This document shows positions 16,547 through 25,248 of a stretch of DNA of 64,000 nt, one piece after another; within the stretch, counting starts at the first letter, position 1, and every line of letters starts with the position of its first letter. Both the position numbers and the translations under genes were made by a program. The notes under the pieces are model-generated. The model was given only the letters and a program-made list of their open reading frames with translations. It searched no databases and was not told the origin of the DNA. This stretch comes from JAOAIV01 sp038849555 (lineage in GTDB: Archaea; Thermoproteota; Bathyarchaeia; Bathyarchaeales; Bathycorpusculaceae): assembly GCA_038849555.1 (NCBI GenBank), contig JAWCMT010000004.1, forward strand, positions 1 to 64,000, written 5' to 3'.

Positions 16547-16807
16547 TTACAAGATGCCTAATTTAATCGCGACATCTGACGCTTTATACTCTGGCTTAAG
16601 CTTAACGAAAGCCTTTTTCTCGCCTTGCGGCGTTATCTGAACAGTAACCTTATCAACCTTCACTTCGTAAAGCGCCTCAACAGCCCTCTTCACATCAGCT
16701 TTGCTGGCGTCAAGATTAACCAAAAAGATTAGCTTATTATCCTTCTCCACCATGAGACTCGCAGATTCCGTCATCAACGGATGAAGAATAACCTCATCGA
16801 TGTTCAT
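16547..16807 (-). CDS. rplW: Ribosomal protein uL23
   Basis: An 86-residue protein that sits at the exit of the nascent-chain tunnel and contacts SRP. The pattern MTESASLMVEKDNKLIFLVNLDASKADVKRAVEALYEVKVDKV is characteristic. Its ATG shares a base with the uL4 stop codon (TAATG), so the two are translationally coupled. Confidence 0.97.
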   Translation of the reverse strand: MNIDEVILHPLMTESASLMVEKDNKLIFLVNLDASKADVKRAVEALYEVKVDKVTVQITPQGEKKAFVKLKPEYKASDVAIKLGIL

Positions 16808-17601
16808 TATTCAACTTTCCCTCCACCATAAAGCTTAGCCAACTGCGCAATTGCGCCATTTGTCCACAATGTCAACCTGCCAGGATGCGTGCCCGGCGCC
16901 AGCAACTCCACATTAAGCCCGCTAACTGTGGCGACATCAACTCCTGGCAAGTTACTCGCCGCAGCACCTACCCCCTTATCTTCAGCCACAACAATAAGCG
17001 GCCCCACAGCCTGCTTCATTTTCCTGCCTCTCCGCTTGCCTTTTCCAGCACGAATTTTTCGGCTCTCTCTTACACGATAAACATCAGATAAAACACCTAA
17101 ATGCGTAAGCGCCGCTTCCAACTCGCTCGTCTTAGCAAGCGCCTCAAACGAGTCGGCAACCACTAAAGGAAACTCGGGGACATCCTCGACACGATGCCCT
17201 CTCGCAGCCACAGCATCCTTAGACGCAGTAGCAGCTATAGCTGAAAACAACGCAAGCCGAGCTTCCTTCCTAGGAATACGCCGCACAATATTCTTTTCAG
17301 CCTTAGGCGGATGAGGCTGCCGTCCACCAACGGTGCTTGGAGCAAAAGCCGCTCTGCCGCCTCCACCCTTCACGCGTGGCACACGCGCTATTCCCATTCC
17401 CGTGCCGCGAGATTCTGCGCTAGTTCTTTTTCCAGCCATTGGGTCGCGTCCCTGAGGTTGAAGCCTGCTGGATTGAACTGCAAGCACAGCGCGTTTTATC
17501 ACGTCAGGTCTTATTGGCGTCTCAAAAACGTCTGGAAGAGTTACTTTGTCTACGGGTTTTCCTTGAAGGTCAAAGATTTTCACGGTTTTTTTAGCAGGCA
17601 T
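16807..17601 (-). CDS. Ribosomal protein uL4
   Basis: A 264-residue large-subunit protein whose loop lines the exit tunnel. It begins KKTVKIFDLQGKPVDKVTLPDVFETPIRPDVIKRAV and has the long basic loop with AGKRTSAESRGTGMGIARVPRVKGGGGRAAFAP, as in archaeal and eukaryotic uL4. The C-terminal domain ends in a segment with LAPGTHPGRLTLWTNGA. Second gene of the operon, 14 nt after uL3. Confidence 0.98.
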   Translation of the reverse strand: MPAKKTVKIFDLQGKPVDKVTLPDVFETPIRPDVIKRAVLAVQSSRLQPQGRDPMAGKRTSAESRGTGMGIARVPRVKGGGGRAAFAPSTVGGRQPHPPKAEKNIVRRIPRKEARLALFSAIAATASKDAVAARGHRVEDVPEFPLVVADSFEALAKTSELEAALTHLGVLSDVYRVRESRKIRAGKGKRRGRKMKQAVGPLIVVAEDKGVGAAASNLPGVDVATVSGLNVELLAPGTHPGRLTLWTNGAIAQLAKLYGGGKVE

Positions 17602-17615
17602 ACATTTAGTCTCCG

Positions 17616-18629
17616 TTATTTCCCTTGAGGTGAATCAAGCGATATATAGGTAATTTGCGGCGGAGCTTCAGGCACTTCCTTTGGCGGCCGCGCTGGATAA
17701 CGTAGCCGTATGAGACGCTTTTCAGTGCCAGGGATGCTTCCGTCTATGAGCATGTAGGGCCCTTTGAGTATGCCGTAGCGTATAAAGCCGCCTTTTACTG
17801 TCACTTCCTTGCCATCCTTGCCAATTTTAAGTATGCGCTTATTGTACTCGGTTCTTTGATGATAACCCATTTGACCCGCACGTGGAATAGTGTACATGAT
17901 GTGATGAGGATTCCATGGGCCTAACGTGGCGATGCCGCGTTTGGTTTTCCTTCCTTTATGCTGAAGAATGGTGACGCCCCAGCGTTTAACTGGACCTTGG
18001 AAGCCCTTGCCCGTGGTGATGGCCGCTATATCAATGTATTGGCCATCTTTGAAGACTTCCTCCGCGGTTACGGTTTTGCCTAAAAGTGCTTTCGCATACT
18101 CGAGCTGTTTGGGTATGGTCCCTCCTCCGATTTCGATTTCGGTGATTTCGGGTTTTTTCTTGGAGAGGCTGGCTTGTCTGGGCTGTGTTGCAGCGATAAC
18201 GCGGACAACAGCGGTTTTCGGCAGGTTCTGCTCGAGTTTCTGAAGCATTTTTTCAGTGTCAAAGTTTTCAGGCAGCACTAATGCGCGGTCAAGATCGGCT
18301 GGAGGATCTTTCATCCATGCCTCAGTGAGGTTCTTAAGGCCATAGGGCGTTTTAGTGTAAGTGCGGATTCCGCATATAAGCATAGGCGGTGTTTCTATTA
18401 CCGTGGCAGCGCGCATTACTTCTTTTCCGAAGTTTGGGCTGCGTTTTCGGTCTTCTATGGTGAAGACGTAGGTCATTCCCGCCTTGTAACCTGCAAAGCC
18501 TAAAAGCCTGGGAGCGTCTGCGCTGATTTTCGGCCAGTAGCGTATCCTTGCGACTGGTCGTTTGGCGCGTTTCCTAGGCAAATAGGCAAGTGAACCATGT
18601 TTTGGAGCATGAGTTTTTCTGTGACCCAT
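17616..18629 (-). CDS. rplC: Ribosomal protein uL3
   Basis: A 337-residue archaeal-type uL3. It starts MGHRKTHAPKHGSLAYLPRKRAKR, with the basic N-terminal arm that reaches toward the peptidyl-transferase centre, and contains TTGKGFQGPVKRWGV and HHIMYTIPRAGQMGYHQRTEYNKRILKIG. First gene of the cluster and preceded by a leader of about 85 nt with inverted repeats that could serve regulation. Confidence 0.98.
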   Translation of the reverse strand: MGHRKTHAPKHGSLAYLPRKRAKRPVARIRYWPKISADAPRLLGFAGYKAGMTYVFTIEDRKRSPNFGKEVMRAATVIETPPMLICGIRTYTKTPYGLKNLTEAWMKDPPADLDRALVLPENFDTEKMLQKLEQNLPKTAVVRVIAATQPRQASLSKKKPEITEIEIGGGTIPKQLEYAKALLGKTVTAEEVFKDGQYIDIAAITTGKGFQGPVKRWGVTILQHKGRKTKRGIATLGPWNPHHIMYTIPRAGQMGYHQRTEYNKRILKIGKDGKEVTVKGGFIRYGILKGPYMLIDGSIPGTEKRLIRLRYPARPPKEVPEAPPQITYISLDSPQGK

Positions 18630-18737
18630 TGTATACCCGCTTCGCGTCTTTTAGCAATAATAAACTAGAGTAATAAACGTTACCATTGTGGTTCATGTTT
18701 CTTTTGCGAAGTTTTGTGCTCTGCGAAGCTTATATCC

Positions 18738-18750
18738 TTTTTATATAGGC
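18738..18750 (-). promoter_or_regulatory. TATA promoter of the uL3 operon
   Basis: The minus strand reads GCCTATATAAAAAGG, a strong archaeal TATA box about 110 nt upstream of the uL3 ATG. With a start site about 25 nt downstream, the mRNA leader would be about 85 nt. That leader contains CTTCGC twice and the complementary GCGAAG near the start codon. Confidence 0.6.
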
Positions 18751-18855
18751 GTGGAAAATAGTTGTAGACACGCATGCCGAGTAATGCTTTCAGCTTTAAT
18801 GATTAAGGGCAGGACAGGTTTTGCTGAGAGCAAACGTTGGCTTGTCTGGGTAGAG

Positions 18856-19011
18856 CTAGTCGTCTATTATTTCGAGCATTGGTTGGCCGCAGCATACTGG
18901 GTTCTTTTGTTCGTGGCAGTTGTGTTCATGAGTGCAGTGGCATGTTTCATAGTCGCCGACAATTTTTCGGCCGCATTTTTTACATTGGAAAGTAGGCACT
19001 GATGCTCGCAT
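18856..19011 (-). CDS. Small Cys/His-rich zinc protein
   Basis: A 51-residue protein with two CxxC-type pairs: FQCKKCGRKIVGDYETCHC and, after a His/Cys-rich centre, PVCCGQPM. Such proteins fold around one or two zinc ions. The start may be ATG at 19011 or, with better ribosome-binding spacing, GTG at 18999. It lies about 110 nt downstream of the wecB gene on the same strand. No family name is offered with confidence. Confidence 0.7.
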   Translation of the reverse strand: MRASVPTFQCKKCGRKIVGDYETCHCTHEHNCHEQKNPVCCGQPMLEIIDD

Positions 19012-19123
19012 CCTTTTACAACAGATGCTTTGGCGCGTGGCATAAATAGTTTTCACTTGAAATGCCTCGCAGCTTGAACGGCGAAAACATAGCGGCGCTT
19101 TGTATGCGACTTTGACAGGTATG

Positions 19124-20209
19124 TCAAGAGAGGTTTTTGATGGCTTCTGCGATTTTTTCAGCTGCTCTTCCATCGCCAAAGGGAGACAAGCTTGGAAGTT
19201 GCTTTTTGCTGGTTAGAGCTGCGCCTATGGCGGAGAGTATCCCGCTTTTTTCGGTTCCAGCAACCGTGGCGAAACCTGCTTCTACGGCTTCAGGTCTTTC
19301 TGTTGAGAGCCTAATCACTACTATGGGCTTCCTGATGCAGGGTGCAGTGGCTTCTTCCTGTATGCCGCCTGAATCAGTAATGATTAACTCGCATTTTCTC
19401 AGCAGCACAAGAAAATCCAAGTAGCCCACAGGAGGCAAAACCTGAATGTTCCTGCTCTTTTTGACTTTTGCAAGTAATCCGCTCTGGCGTAGCCGCTTCT
19501 TCGTACGCGGATGCACAGGATAGACAATGGGCAACGGCGATTCTGCGAAGGCTTCTATGAAATTCTTTAGCACTGCCGGGTCATCCACGTTTTCGGCTCT
19601 GTGCGCCGTTGCAAGGGCAAACTTTTCGAAGCGCACCTCAGCGAGAATTCGGGACCTCTTTTCTGCTATGGATAGATGCTGATGCACGGCGTCGATAACC
19701 GTGTTGCCGGTTACGTAAATTTTGCCCCAGACACACTCGCTTTTCAAGTTAGCTTCTGCCCGTGGCGTCGGAGCAAACAAATACGCTGACAGATGGTCGG
19801 TTAAGCGCCTGTTATACTCTTCAGGCATACGCAGGTCAAAACTTCTTAAGCCAGCTTCCACATGACCCACGGGGATTCCATGCTTGTTTGCCGCCAGAGC
19901 TGCGGCAAGCACGCTGTTGGTGTCGCCTTCGACCAGAACCAGTGCTGGCGCGGTTTTCTTGAGTAGCGCAGTCATGTTTAGCATTATCCGTGCTGTCTGT
20001 GCAGCAGGCGATGCGGCAGCAATTTTAAAGGTGACGCTTGGCGGGGGAAGCTCCAGTTCTTCGATGAACTGCTGCGACATATTATAGTCATAGTGCTGCC
20101 CGCAGTGGACAAAAGTGAAGGGAACTCGGTTTCTCTGCAAAGCCCGTATGACAGGCGCCATCTTTATTATTTCAGGTCTTGTGCCGGCAACAGCCAGTAC
20201 TGCCTTCAT
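19124..20209 (-). CDS. wecB: UDP-GlcNAc 2-epimerase
   Basis: A 361-residue non-hydrolysing UDP-N-acetylglucosamine 2-epimerase, which makes UDP-ManNAc for surface glycans and N-glycosylation in archaea. Visible: GTRPEIIKMAPVI at the N-terminus, HCGQHYDYNMS, VEGDTNSVLA, GHVEAGLRSFD, PEEYNRRLTDHLS, ATAHRAENVDDP, YPVHPRTKK, and ITDSGGIQEEA. Full length with the usual catalytic Asp, Glu and His residues. It starts 8 nt after the MCM stop, an unexpected operon partner for a replication gene. Confidence 0.96.
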   Translation of the reverse strand: MKAVLAVAGTRPEIIKMAPVIRALQRNRVPFTFVHCGQHYDYNMSQQFIEELELPPPSVTFKIAAASPAAQTARIMLNMTALLKKTAPALVLVEGDTNSVLAAALAANKHGIPVGHVEAGLRSFDLRMPEEYNRRLTDHLSAYLFAPTPRAEANLKSECVWGKIYVTGNTVIDAVHQHLSIAEKRSRILAEVRFEKFALATAHRAENVDDPAVLKNFIEAFAESPLPIVYPVHPRTKKRLRQSGLLAKVKKSRNIQVLPPVGYLDFLVLLRKCELIITDSGGIQEEATAPCIRKPIVVIRLSTERPEAVEAGFATVAGTEKSGILSAIGAALTSKKQLPSLSPFGDGRAAEKIAEAIKNLS

Positions 20210-20217
20210 GTTTCCAC

Positions 20218-22254
20218 TTATGTCTTCTTTAGATAGCCTTCTTTTGGCTCGTAGATTGTGCCTTCACGCAGCAGTTGGCTGAGCATGCGCTCCGTTTCAG
20301 CCTTTTGAATCTGATGCTTTGATTCCAACTCGCTTACAAGCGCGGCTTTTTCAACCATGCCTGTTTCCTTTTCCATTTCCACCAGCACTGAGAGAACTAC
20401 TTGCAGCTTGTCGCGGACGCTTTTAGGTTTCCCAGTCATTATAAGGTCTATGTCCATTCTTTCTGAGGACACGTCTATTCCAACTTCCTCCAGAGACCGC
20501 CTCATGATGGCTATCGCTGCTTCCGCGTCTTCAACGGTGACCTCTTTTCTCAACGCTACGCGCGCTCTTGCCTCGGCTATGCGCACAAGCGACTCCAACT
20601 GCCTCGCGGTAATCGCTACAGGCGACCCCTCAGCTTCGCTTGCTGAACGCATCGCCAGATAAAAATCTCCGAGGCGCTTCGCGGCGGCGCTGCTCAGCGT
20701 CGGCTTAATGGTTTTTGCATAGCTCACGTATTTTCGCAGCAGGTCGGGCTCTATTTGCGCGTCTAAGGGGCTTGCGCCTCTCTTATGAATCTCGAGAATG
20801 TGCTCCAACATTTTTGCATCCGAATCTTTATTCGGGATGTCCCGTAACACGAAAATCAGGTCAAACCTGGACAGAATCGTCACGGGCAAAGAAATATTCT
20901 CGGCTACGGTTCTATGCGGCTCATACCTGCCTAAGGAGGGGTTAGCTGCGGCGAGTATGGCTGTGCGAGCGTTTAATGTGGCGACGATGCCGCCTTTCGC
21001 CACGGAAACCGTGTGCTGCTCCATGGCCTCGTGTATGGCAACGCGGTCTTCAGGACGCATCTTATCCATTTCGTCTATGCATGCTATGCCTTTGTCAGCC
21101 AGCACCAGAGCGCCTGCTTCGAGGCTCATGCTTCCGCCTTTCTCGCGGATTACGGCGGCGGTTAAGCCAGCAGCAGTTGTGCCTCTGCCAGAGGTGTACA
21201 ATCCACGCGGCGCTATTCGGGCTACATACTGCAAAAGCTGGGATTTGGCGGTGCCTGGGTCACCGATTAGGAGCGTGTTTATTTCGCCACGTACAGTTAT
21301 GTCTGGAAGGCTTTTGGATACACCGCCGAAGAGAAGATACATGATGGCCTCCTTGATGTGCTCGTAGCCGTAGATTGAAGGCGCTATCGAATTCATTATT
21401 TTCCTGTGAACCCACGGGTCTCTTGCAAGCGCAAGGATTTTCTCTTCTTCCTCAGGCGTGGGCGGAGAAGTCTCAGGTTCTTTACCCAGCACCACGATTG
21501 AATTGGCGTCCAAGTGTAAAATGAAAGTGCGAAGTTTCCCTATTCCCGGACGAGAAGGCGCAACCGCACGGACTATCCCAACTATTGAAACGTGATCGCC
21601 TGGTCGAGCAACATCAACGATGTCGCTGCCAACGAGCTTAACATTCACGGTGCGCGGCAGCTGGCCAGGCGGCAGGTCTTCAGGACGCTCTTGCAGGCGG
21701 AGGTCTTGGGAGTCAACGAATGTGGATTCGTCTTGCATGAATTCAAAAGGTCCCTTTTGCCTGCAAGTGGGGTCACTGCACTCGAAAGGCGCTCTCAGAA
21801 ACGGGCCTGTCTGCTCCACGTGTGTTAAAGTGCCGCAGCGTTTGCATTTGAACGCGGCATTCATCACCATAGGCCGCACGGGCGTGGCTCTGACCACGAT
21901 GGCTTCGATCATAACTAGTTTTCCAAGATGCTTTGAACCGAGCTTTCGCAGCGGCTCCTTGCCAAGCAACTGCACAATTCTGACGGTGATTTTGTCTATT
22001 TTCTGAGCGTATTCTGCGTCTTCTATTTCAAGCTGCTCACGTGCAGCGTTGCTGGCATACTGCAGGAAGACATCGGGTTTCTCCATCAGTCTCTCGGCTA
22101 GGCTCTGGTCAAATGCGAAGAGGTCTTCAAAATCGATGGTGACCGATTCGCGCCCAGCTATGGCCATCTGCGAGATTCGCTGGCGATACTTCTCTTTTTT
22201 GAAGAACTCGAGAAAACTTTTTTGCGGGTCTACCGTCTCTAACTCTCGGGCCAT
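20218..22254 (-). CDS. mcm: Replicative helicase MCM
   Basis: A 678-residue archaeal MCM. It has an N-terminal domain with a zinc knuckle (CKRCGTLTHVEQ...CSDPTCRQKGPF), the AAA+ motor with Walker A GDPGTAKS near residue 331, Walker B ACIDEMDKM near 393 and the arginine-finger segment SRFDLIF near 461, and a C-terminal winged helix (VEKAALVSELESKHQIQKAETERMLSQLLREG). It unwinds DNA at the fork as a hexamer with GINS and Cdc45/GAN. Its start overlaps the end of the GINS gene by 16 nt. Confidence 0.98.
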   Translation of the reverse strand: MARELETVDPQKSFLEFFKKEKYRQRISQMAIAGRESVTIDFEDLFAFDQSLAERLMEKPDVFLQYASNAAREQLEIEDAEYAQKIDKITVRIVQLLGKEPLRKLGSKHLGKLVMIEAIVVRATPVRPMVMNAAFKCKRCGTLTHVEQTGPFLRAPFECSDPTCRQKGPFEFMQDESTFVDSQDLRLQERPEDLPPGQLPRTVNVKLVGSDIVDVARPGDHVSIVGIVRAVAPSRPGIGKLRTFILHLDANSIVVLGKEPETSPPTPEEEEKILALARDPWVHRKIMNSIAPSIYGYEHIKEAIMYLLFGGVSKSLPDITVRGEINTLLIGDPGTAKSQLLQYVARIAPRGLYTSGRGTTAAGLTAAVIREKGGSMSLEAGALVLADKGIACIDEMDKMRPEDRVAIHEAMEQHTVSVAKGGIVATLNARTAILAAANPSLGRYEPHRTVAENISLPVTILSRFDLIFVLRDIPNKDSDAKMLEHILEIHKRGASPLDAQIEPDLLRKYVSYAKTIKPTLSSAAAKRLGDFYLAMRSASEAEGSPVAITARQLESLVRIAEARARVALRKEVTVEDAEAAIAIMRRSLEEVGIDVSSERMDIDLIMTGKPKSVRDKLQVVLSVLVEMEKETGMVEKAALVSELESKHQIQKAETERMLSQLLREGTIYEPKEGYLKKT

Positions 22255-22814
22255 CCTGCTTCACGTTCTCCTTCAAAATTTAGAATCTGCGCTTTCCACT
22301 CATTGATTATCCTACTTAGGCAAGTGTAAATAAAGCGCTCTTCGCAGGTAAATTTCTTTTGAATCTGGTCAGGCTGAGGTGGACCAGAAGACAACGCGAC
22401 AATCTTCTTTAAACGGGAATTCACTATGTCCCAAGCGGAATGCTTCGCCTTCTCATACTCCTGCACTTTCTCCGGATGCTTAGCTATCTCGCCCTTTATG
22501 CTCGCCAAGTAACGGCGAAGCCTCGGATAGAAATCCTCTGAAAGCTCGGAGATTTGCCCCGCCACTTGAACACGCTCTTTCCATTGAATCTTGTAAAGCT
22601 TAGTCGCGTCCAAGCAGTCGTCTTCGCGGAAATGGGCAATTCCCGCTTTAACCAGCTCCTGCGCTACCCAGTAATAAACTTCATACTCATTCCCTTCCGC
22701 TAAAGGCCCCAAAGATAACCCGGCAAGCTGAATCTCAGGATAATTTCGATCAGCAATAATTTTCACACGTAAATTTTCAAAACAAAAATCCAGATCCTTG
22801 ACCCTTGACGGCAC
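22239..22814 (-). CDS. GINS complex subunit, Gins23-like
   Basis: About 191 residues. A small beta-rich part (ENLRVKIIADRNYPEIQLAGLSLGPLAEGNEYEVYYWVA) precedes the helical part (LSEDFYPRLRRYLASIKGEI...). This B-then-A domain order and the position immediately before mcm are typical of archaeal Gins23. GINS joins MCM and GAN/Cdc45 in the CMG-like helicase. A GTG at 22814 with an AGGGGG site 8 nt upstream was chosen; the frame also allows a GTG at 22835. Identification rests on layout and context. Confidence 0.8.
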   Translation of the reverse strand: MPSRVKDLDFCFENLRVKIIADRNYPEIQLAGLSLGPLAEGNEYEVYYWVAQELVKAGIAHFREDDCLDATKLYKIQWKERVQVAGQISELSEDFYPRLRRYLASIKGEIAKHPEKVQEYEKAKHSAWDIVNSRLKKIVALSSGPPQPDQIQKKFTCEERFIYTCLSRIINEWKAQILNFEGEREAGWPES

Positions 22815-23352
22815 AGCTCTTTCCCCCTGCGGCACATATTTATGCGGCGAAGCAGAATATAAGAGCAGTAGTTTAAATGTTTAGATTAAATAATTTGTGA
22901 TTTTAGGGAAAAACGCGGCAACGCCGCCTTACTACAGCCAGAGCCGCAGCTTGCAGAAGAAGCTGTTGCGCTATTTCAGCAAAATCCGTTTGTAAAGCTA
23001 AGAGCGAAGCTACAAGGTTACTGCAAAATCGAGCGGAAACTGCCTTTAAGTGTACCACTTCATAATCTCTGCTATTGCATTATCAGAGTAACCTGCATCT
23101 TTGAGGGCTCTCTGCAGGTCATCTGCGGTTTCAATATCCACAAGCAGCACCAAAAAAGGTTATTTTGAATCAGTATTTATCTTTTTATTCCGATTTCGGA
23201 ATATGTCAAGAAATGCGCATAGACGCCGCTAACTGGGCTTATTGGCTATTGAAGCATACAACATTCAGCCATTGCCTGTGATTTGCCTTAGGATATTCCT
23301 ATATACCAAGTTTTACAAAAGAGAGTTATTAGCTATTCATGGCGGAGGACAA
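22815..23352. other. Intergenic region with tiny ORFs
   Basis: About 540 nt. On the plus strand an unbroken frame from about 22905 encodes EEAVALFQQNPFVKLRAKL and similar helix-like peptide but has no clear start codon. On the minus strand the 34-codon ORF listed separately (23046-23150) looks like a real small protein end. The rest shows AT-rich promoter-like sequence before the kinase gene. This may be decayed coding DNA. Confidence 0.45.
23046..23150 (-). CDS. Possible 34-residue protein ending KWYT
   Basis: A short frame starting at GTG gives LVDIETADDLQRALKDAGYS and then DNAIAEIMKWYT. The helix-turn-helix-like UBA pattern (LQRALKDAGYSDNAIAEIMKWY) looks like genuine archaeal small-protein sequence rather than noise. 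A TATA-like GATAAATA lies about 26 nt upstream of the GTG, fitting a leaderless mRNA. An in-frame stop lies just upstream of the start, so it is either a tiny gene or the tail of a lost one. Confidence 0.4.
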   Translation of the reverse strand: MLLVDIETADDLQRALKDAGYSDNAIAEIMKWYT

Positions 23353-24369
23353 ATGAGGCAGATGCTGACGCAGAAACAAATTGTGGACGCTTTAATGAAG
23401 CCTGAAGCCTACGACGAGGCCGTGGGCAAAGTTGAGCTGGAGCAGACGCATATTTCCTTTGTCTTCCTAACTGAACGATTTGTTTACAAGGTTAAGAAGG
23501 CCGTTAACTTCGGCTTCTTGGACTTCACAACGCTGGAGAAGAGGCGGTTCTTCTGCCAGAAGGAGCTGGAGCTTAACAGGCGATTATGCGGCGACATGTA
23601 TCTTGAAGTAGTGCCCATCAACAAGGCTGCTGCAGTCAAAATCAAGGGCGCTGGCGAAACAGTGGAGTACGCGGTGAAAATGAGGCGGCTGCCGCAGGAT
23701 AAAATAATGAGCAGACTCCTCGAAGAGAACAAAGTGGACAGAACGCTTGTGGACAGAATAGCTAAGATAATTGCGGATTTCCATGCGAAAGCGGAGACAA
23801 ACCAGCAAATAAGCAAGTTCGGCTCCTTAGCCACGATAGAGGCTAATTGGAAAGAGAATTTTGAGCAAACCGAGGCGTTCATCGGCAACACAGTATCCAA
23901 AGAAGACTTCGAGCTAATCCGCAGTAAGGTTTATGCTTTCATGAAGCGAAACTCGGCGGTTTTTGAGAAGCGCGCTACAACGGGCAAGGTTAAAGATTGC
24001 CATGGCGACATTCACTCAGGCAACATTTTCATTGAAAACGGCATCTACATCTTCGACGCCATAGAATTCAACGACAGATTCCGGTATTCCGACGCCGCCG
24101 CGGACGTGGCGTTTCTCGCCATGGACTTAGACTTCAGGGGGCGCCCAGACCTTTCAGAAGTATTTATTGAAAAATACATGGAATATTCTGGCGACAGAGA
24201 ATTGCCGTTGCTTTTGCCTTTCTACAAGTGCTACCGAGCCTACGTTCGCGGAAAAGTCGTCAGCTTCAAACTAAACGACCCAAATGTACGTAGCGAAGAC
24301 AAGGACGCCGCAAAGAGGGAAGCAACCGCATATTTCAAACTGGCCACTACTTACGCGAAGAACCTTTAG
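23353..24369 (+). CDS. APH-like kinase (COG2187 type)
   Basis: A 338-residue protein of the aminoglycoside phosphotransferase-like kinase fold. It has VELEQTHISFVFLTERFVYKVKKAVNFGFLDF at the N-terminus, the catalytic loop CHGDIHSGNIF (Asp and Asn) and the metal-binding IFDAIEFND. This pattern is that of COG2187, which in bacteria is often fused to a P-loop kinase; here a matching P-loop kinase is a separate gene about 0.9 kb away. ATG at 23353 follows a GGAGGA site at 6-nt spacing; the upstream extension is not used. Substrate unknown. Confidence 0.85.
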   Translation: MRQMLTQKQIVDALMKPEAYDEAVGKVELEQTHISFVFLTERFVYKVKKAVNFGFLDFTTLEKRRFFCQKELELNRRLCGDMYLEVVPINKAAAVKIKGAGETVEYAVKMRRLPQDKIMSRLLEENKVDRTLVDRIAKIIADFHAKAETNQQISKFGSLATIEANWKENFEQTEAFIGNTVSKEDFELIRSKVYAFMKRNSAVFEKRATTGKVKDCHGDIHSGNIFIENGIYIFDAIEFNDRFRYSDAAADVAFLAMDLDFRGRPDLSEVFIEKYMEYSGDRELPLLLPFYKCYRAYVRGKVVSFKLNDPNVRSEDKDAAKREATAYFKLATTYAKNL

Positions 24370-24375
24370 CCGTGA

Positions 24376-25236
24376 TTACCTAAATTGCTCGGCAACGTAC
24401 TCAGGGATTTTTACTATCCCCATGACTATGGGTTTCTGGTGGCAGTCACTTCCGCCCGTCACGATTAACCCATGCGCCTTTGCGAATCGCAAGTAATGCG
24501 CTGTGGTTTCCGCGTCATTGCGGATGTGCCAACATTCCACGCCGTCAATATACGCCAGCATTGCCTCCTCTATTATTTTGGTCTGTTGAGGCAGCGACTT
24601 GGTAAGCGCCNNNNNNNNNNGAGGGTCGTTGGGATGCGCCAGAACGATTTTTCCGCCAGCGTTTCTCACAAGCCGCGATGCCTCCTCAAGATAAAGCGGA
24701 TACTTGGGCACGTCGCACTTCACGAGGTAGCGGTCAAAAGCTTCCTGCCTATTCCTGACGATGCCTTTCCGCACAAGGTAATCCGCGATGTGTGGCCTGC
24801 CAAGGGTTCCATCAACAGATGCTTGGATTTCGTCGAAATCACGCTTAGTTAGCGGCAGGATGCCTTCTTTTTCGAATTCCGCGTTAAGATTGCTGAGGAT
24901 TTTGGAGGCTCTTTCCTCGCGGTAACGCGATATCTGCTCAAGTTTAGCCTTTAACGCCTTGTCTTCCGCGTCAAATTGGTAGCCTAGAAAATCCAGCGAT
25001 ATTGGCTTACCCTGATGATACCCTTGATGCGCGAAGGTTACGTTTAACTCAACGCCTGAAACGTAGCGGATTCCGGCTTTTGCGGCGGCTTTGATGGCGG
25101 CTGGCTGGCAGTCGATGGAATCGTGGTCTGTGATGGAAATGAAGCCAATGTTTCGGCGTTTAGCCTCCTTGAAGATTTCTTCGACAGTTAAGGCGCCGTC
25201 AGATTGCTTGGAATGAATATGCAAATCTATTATCAT
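24376..25236 (-). CDS. PHP-domain phosphoesterase (spans assembly gap)
   Basis: About 286 residues with the PHP metal-site motifs in order: DLHIHS (residues about 4-9), ITDHDS, SGVELN, RPHIAD, LAHPNDP and GGSDCH. Relatives are nucleoside 5',3'-phosphate or nucleic-acid phosphatases such as RNase AM/YciV. A run of ten Ns at 24611-24620 interrupts the gene after LAHPNDP, yet the frame is the same on both sides. It starts 12 nt after the stop of the P-loop kinase, forming a two-gene operon, and converges on the APH-like gene with 6 nt between. Confidence 0.85.
   Translation of the reverse strand: MIIDLHIHSKQSDGALTVEEIFKEAKRRNIGFISITDHDSIDCQPAAIKAAAKAGIRYVSGVELNVTFAHQGYHQGKPISLDFLGYQFDAEDKALKAKLEQISRYREERASKILSNLNAEFEKEGILPLTKRDFDEIQASVDGTLGRPHIADYLVRKGIVRNRQEAFDRYLVKCDVPKYPLYLEEASRLVRNAGGKIVLAHPNDPXXXXALTKSLPQQTKIIEEAMLAYIDGVECWHIRNDAETTAHYLRFAKAHGLIVTGGSDCHQKPIVMGIVKIPEYVAEQFR
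24611..24620. other. Assembly gap (10 N)
   Basis: Ten undetermined bases inside the PHP phosphoesterase gene. Frame is preserved, so the true missing length is probably 1 modulo 3. Confidence 1.
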
Positions 25237-25248
25237 GGAGCTGCCTAT

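Noticed and set aside
20357..21367. Plus-strand ORFs opposite MCM
   Set aside because: The MCM gene is unambiguous over this stretch; the opposite frames are shadows.
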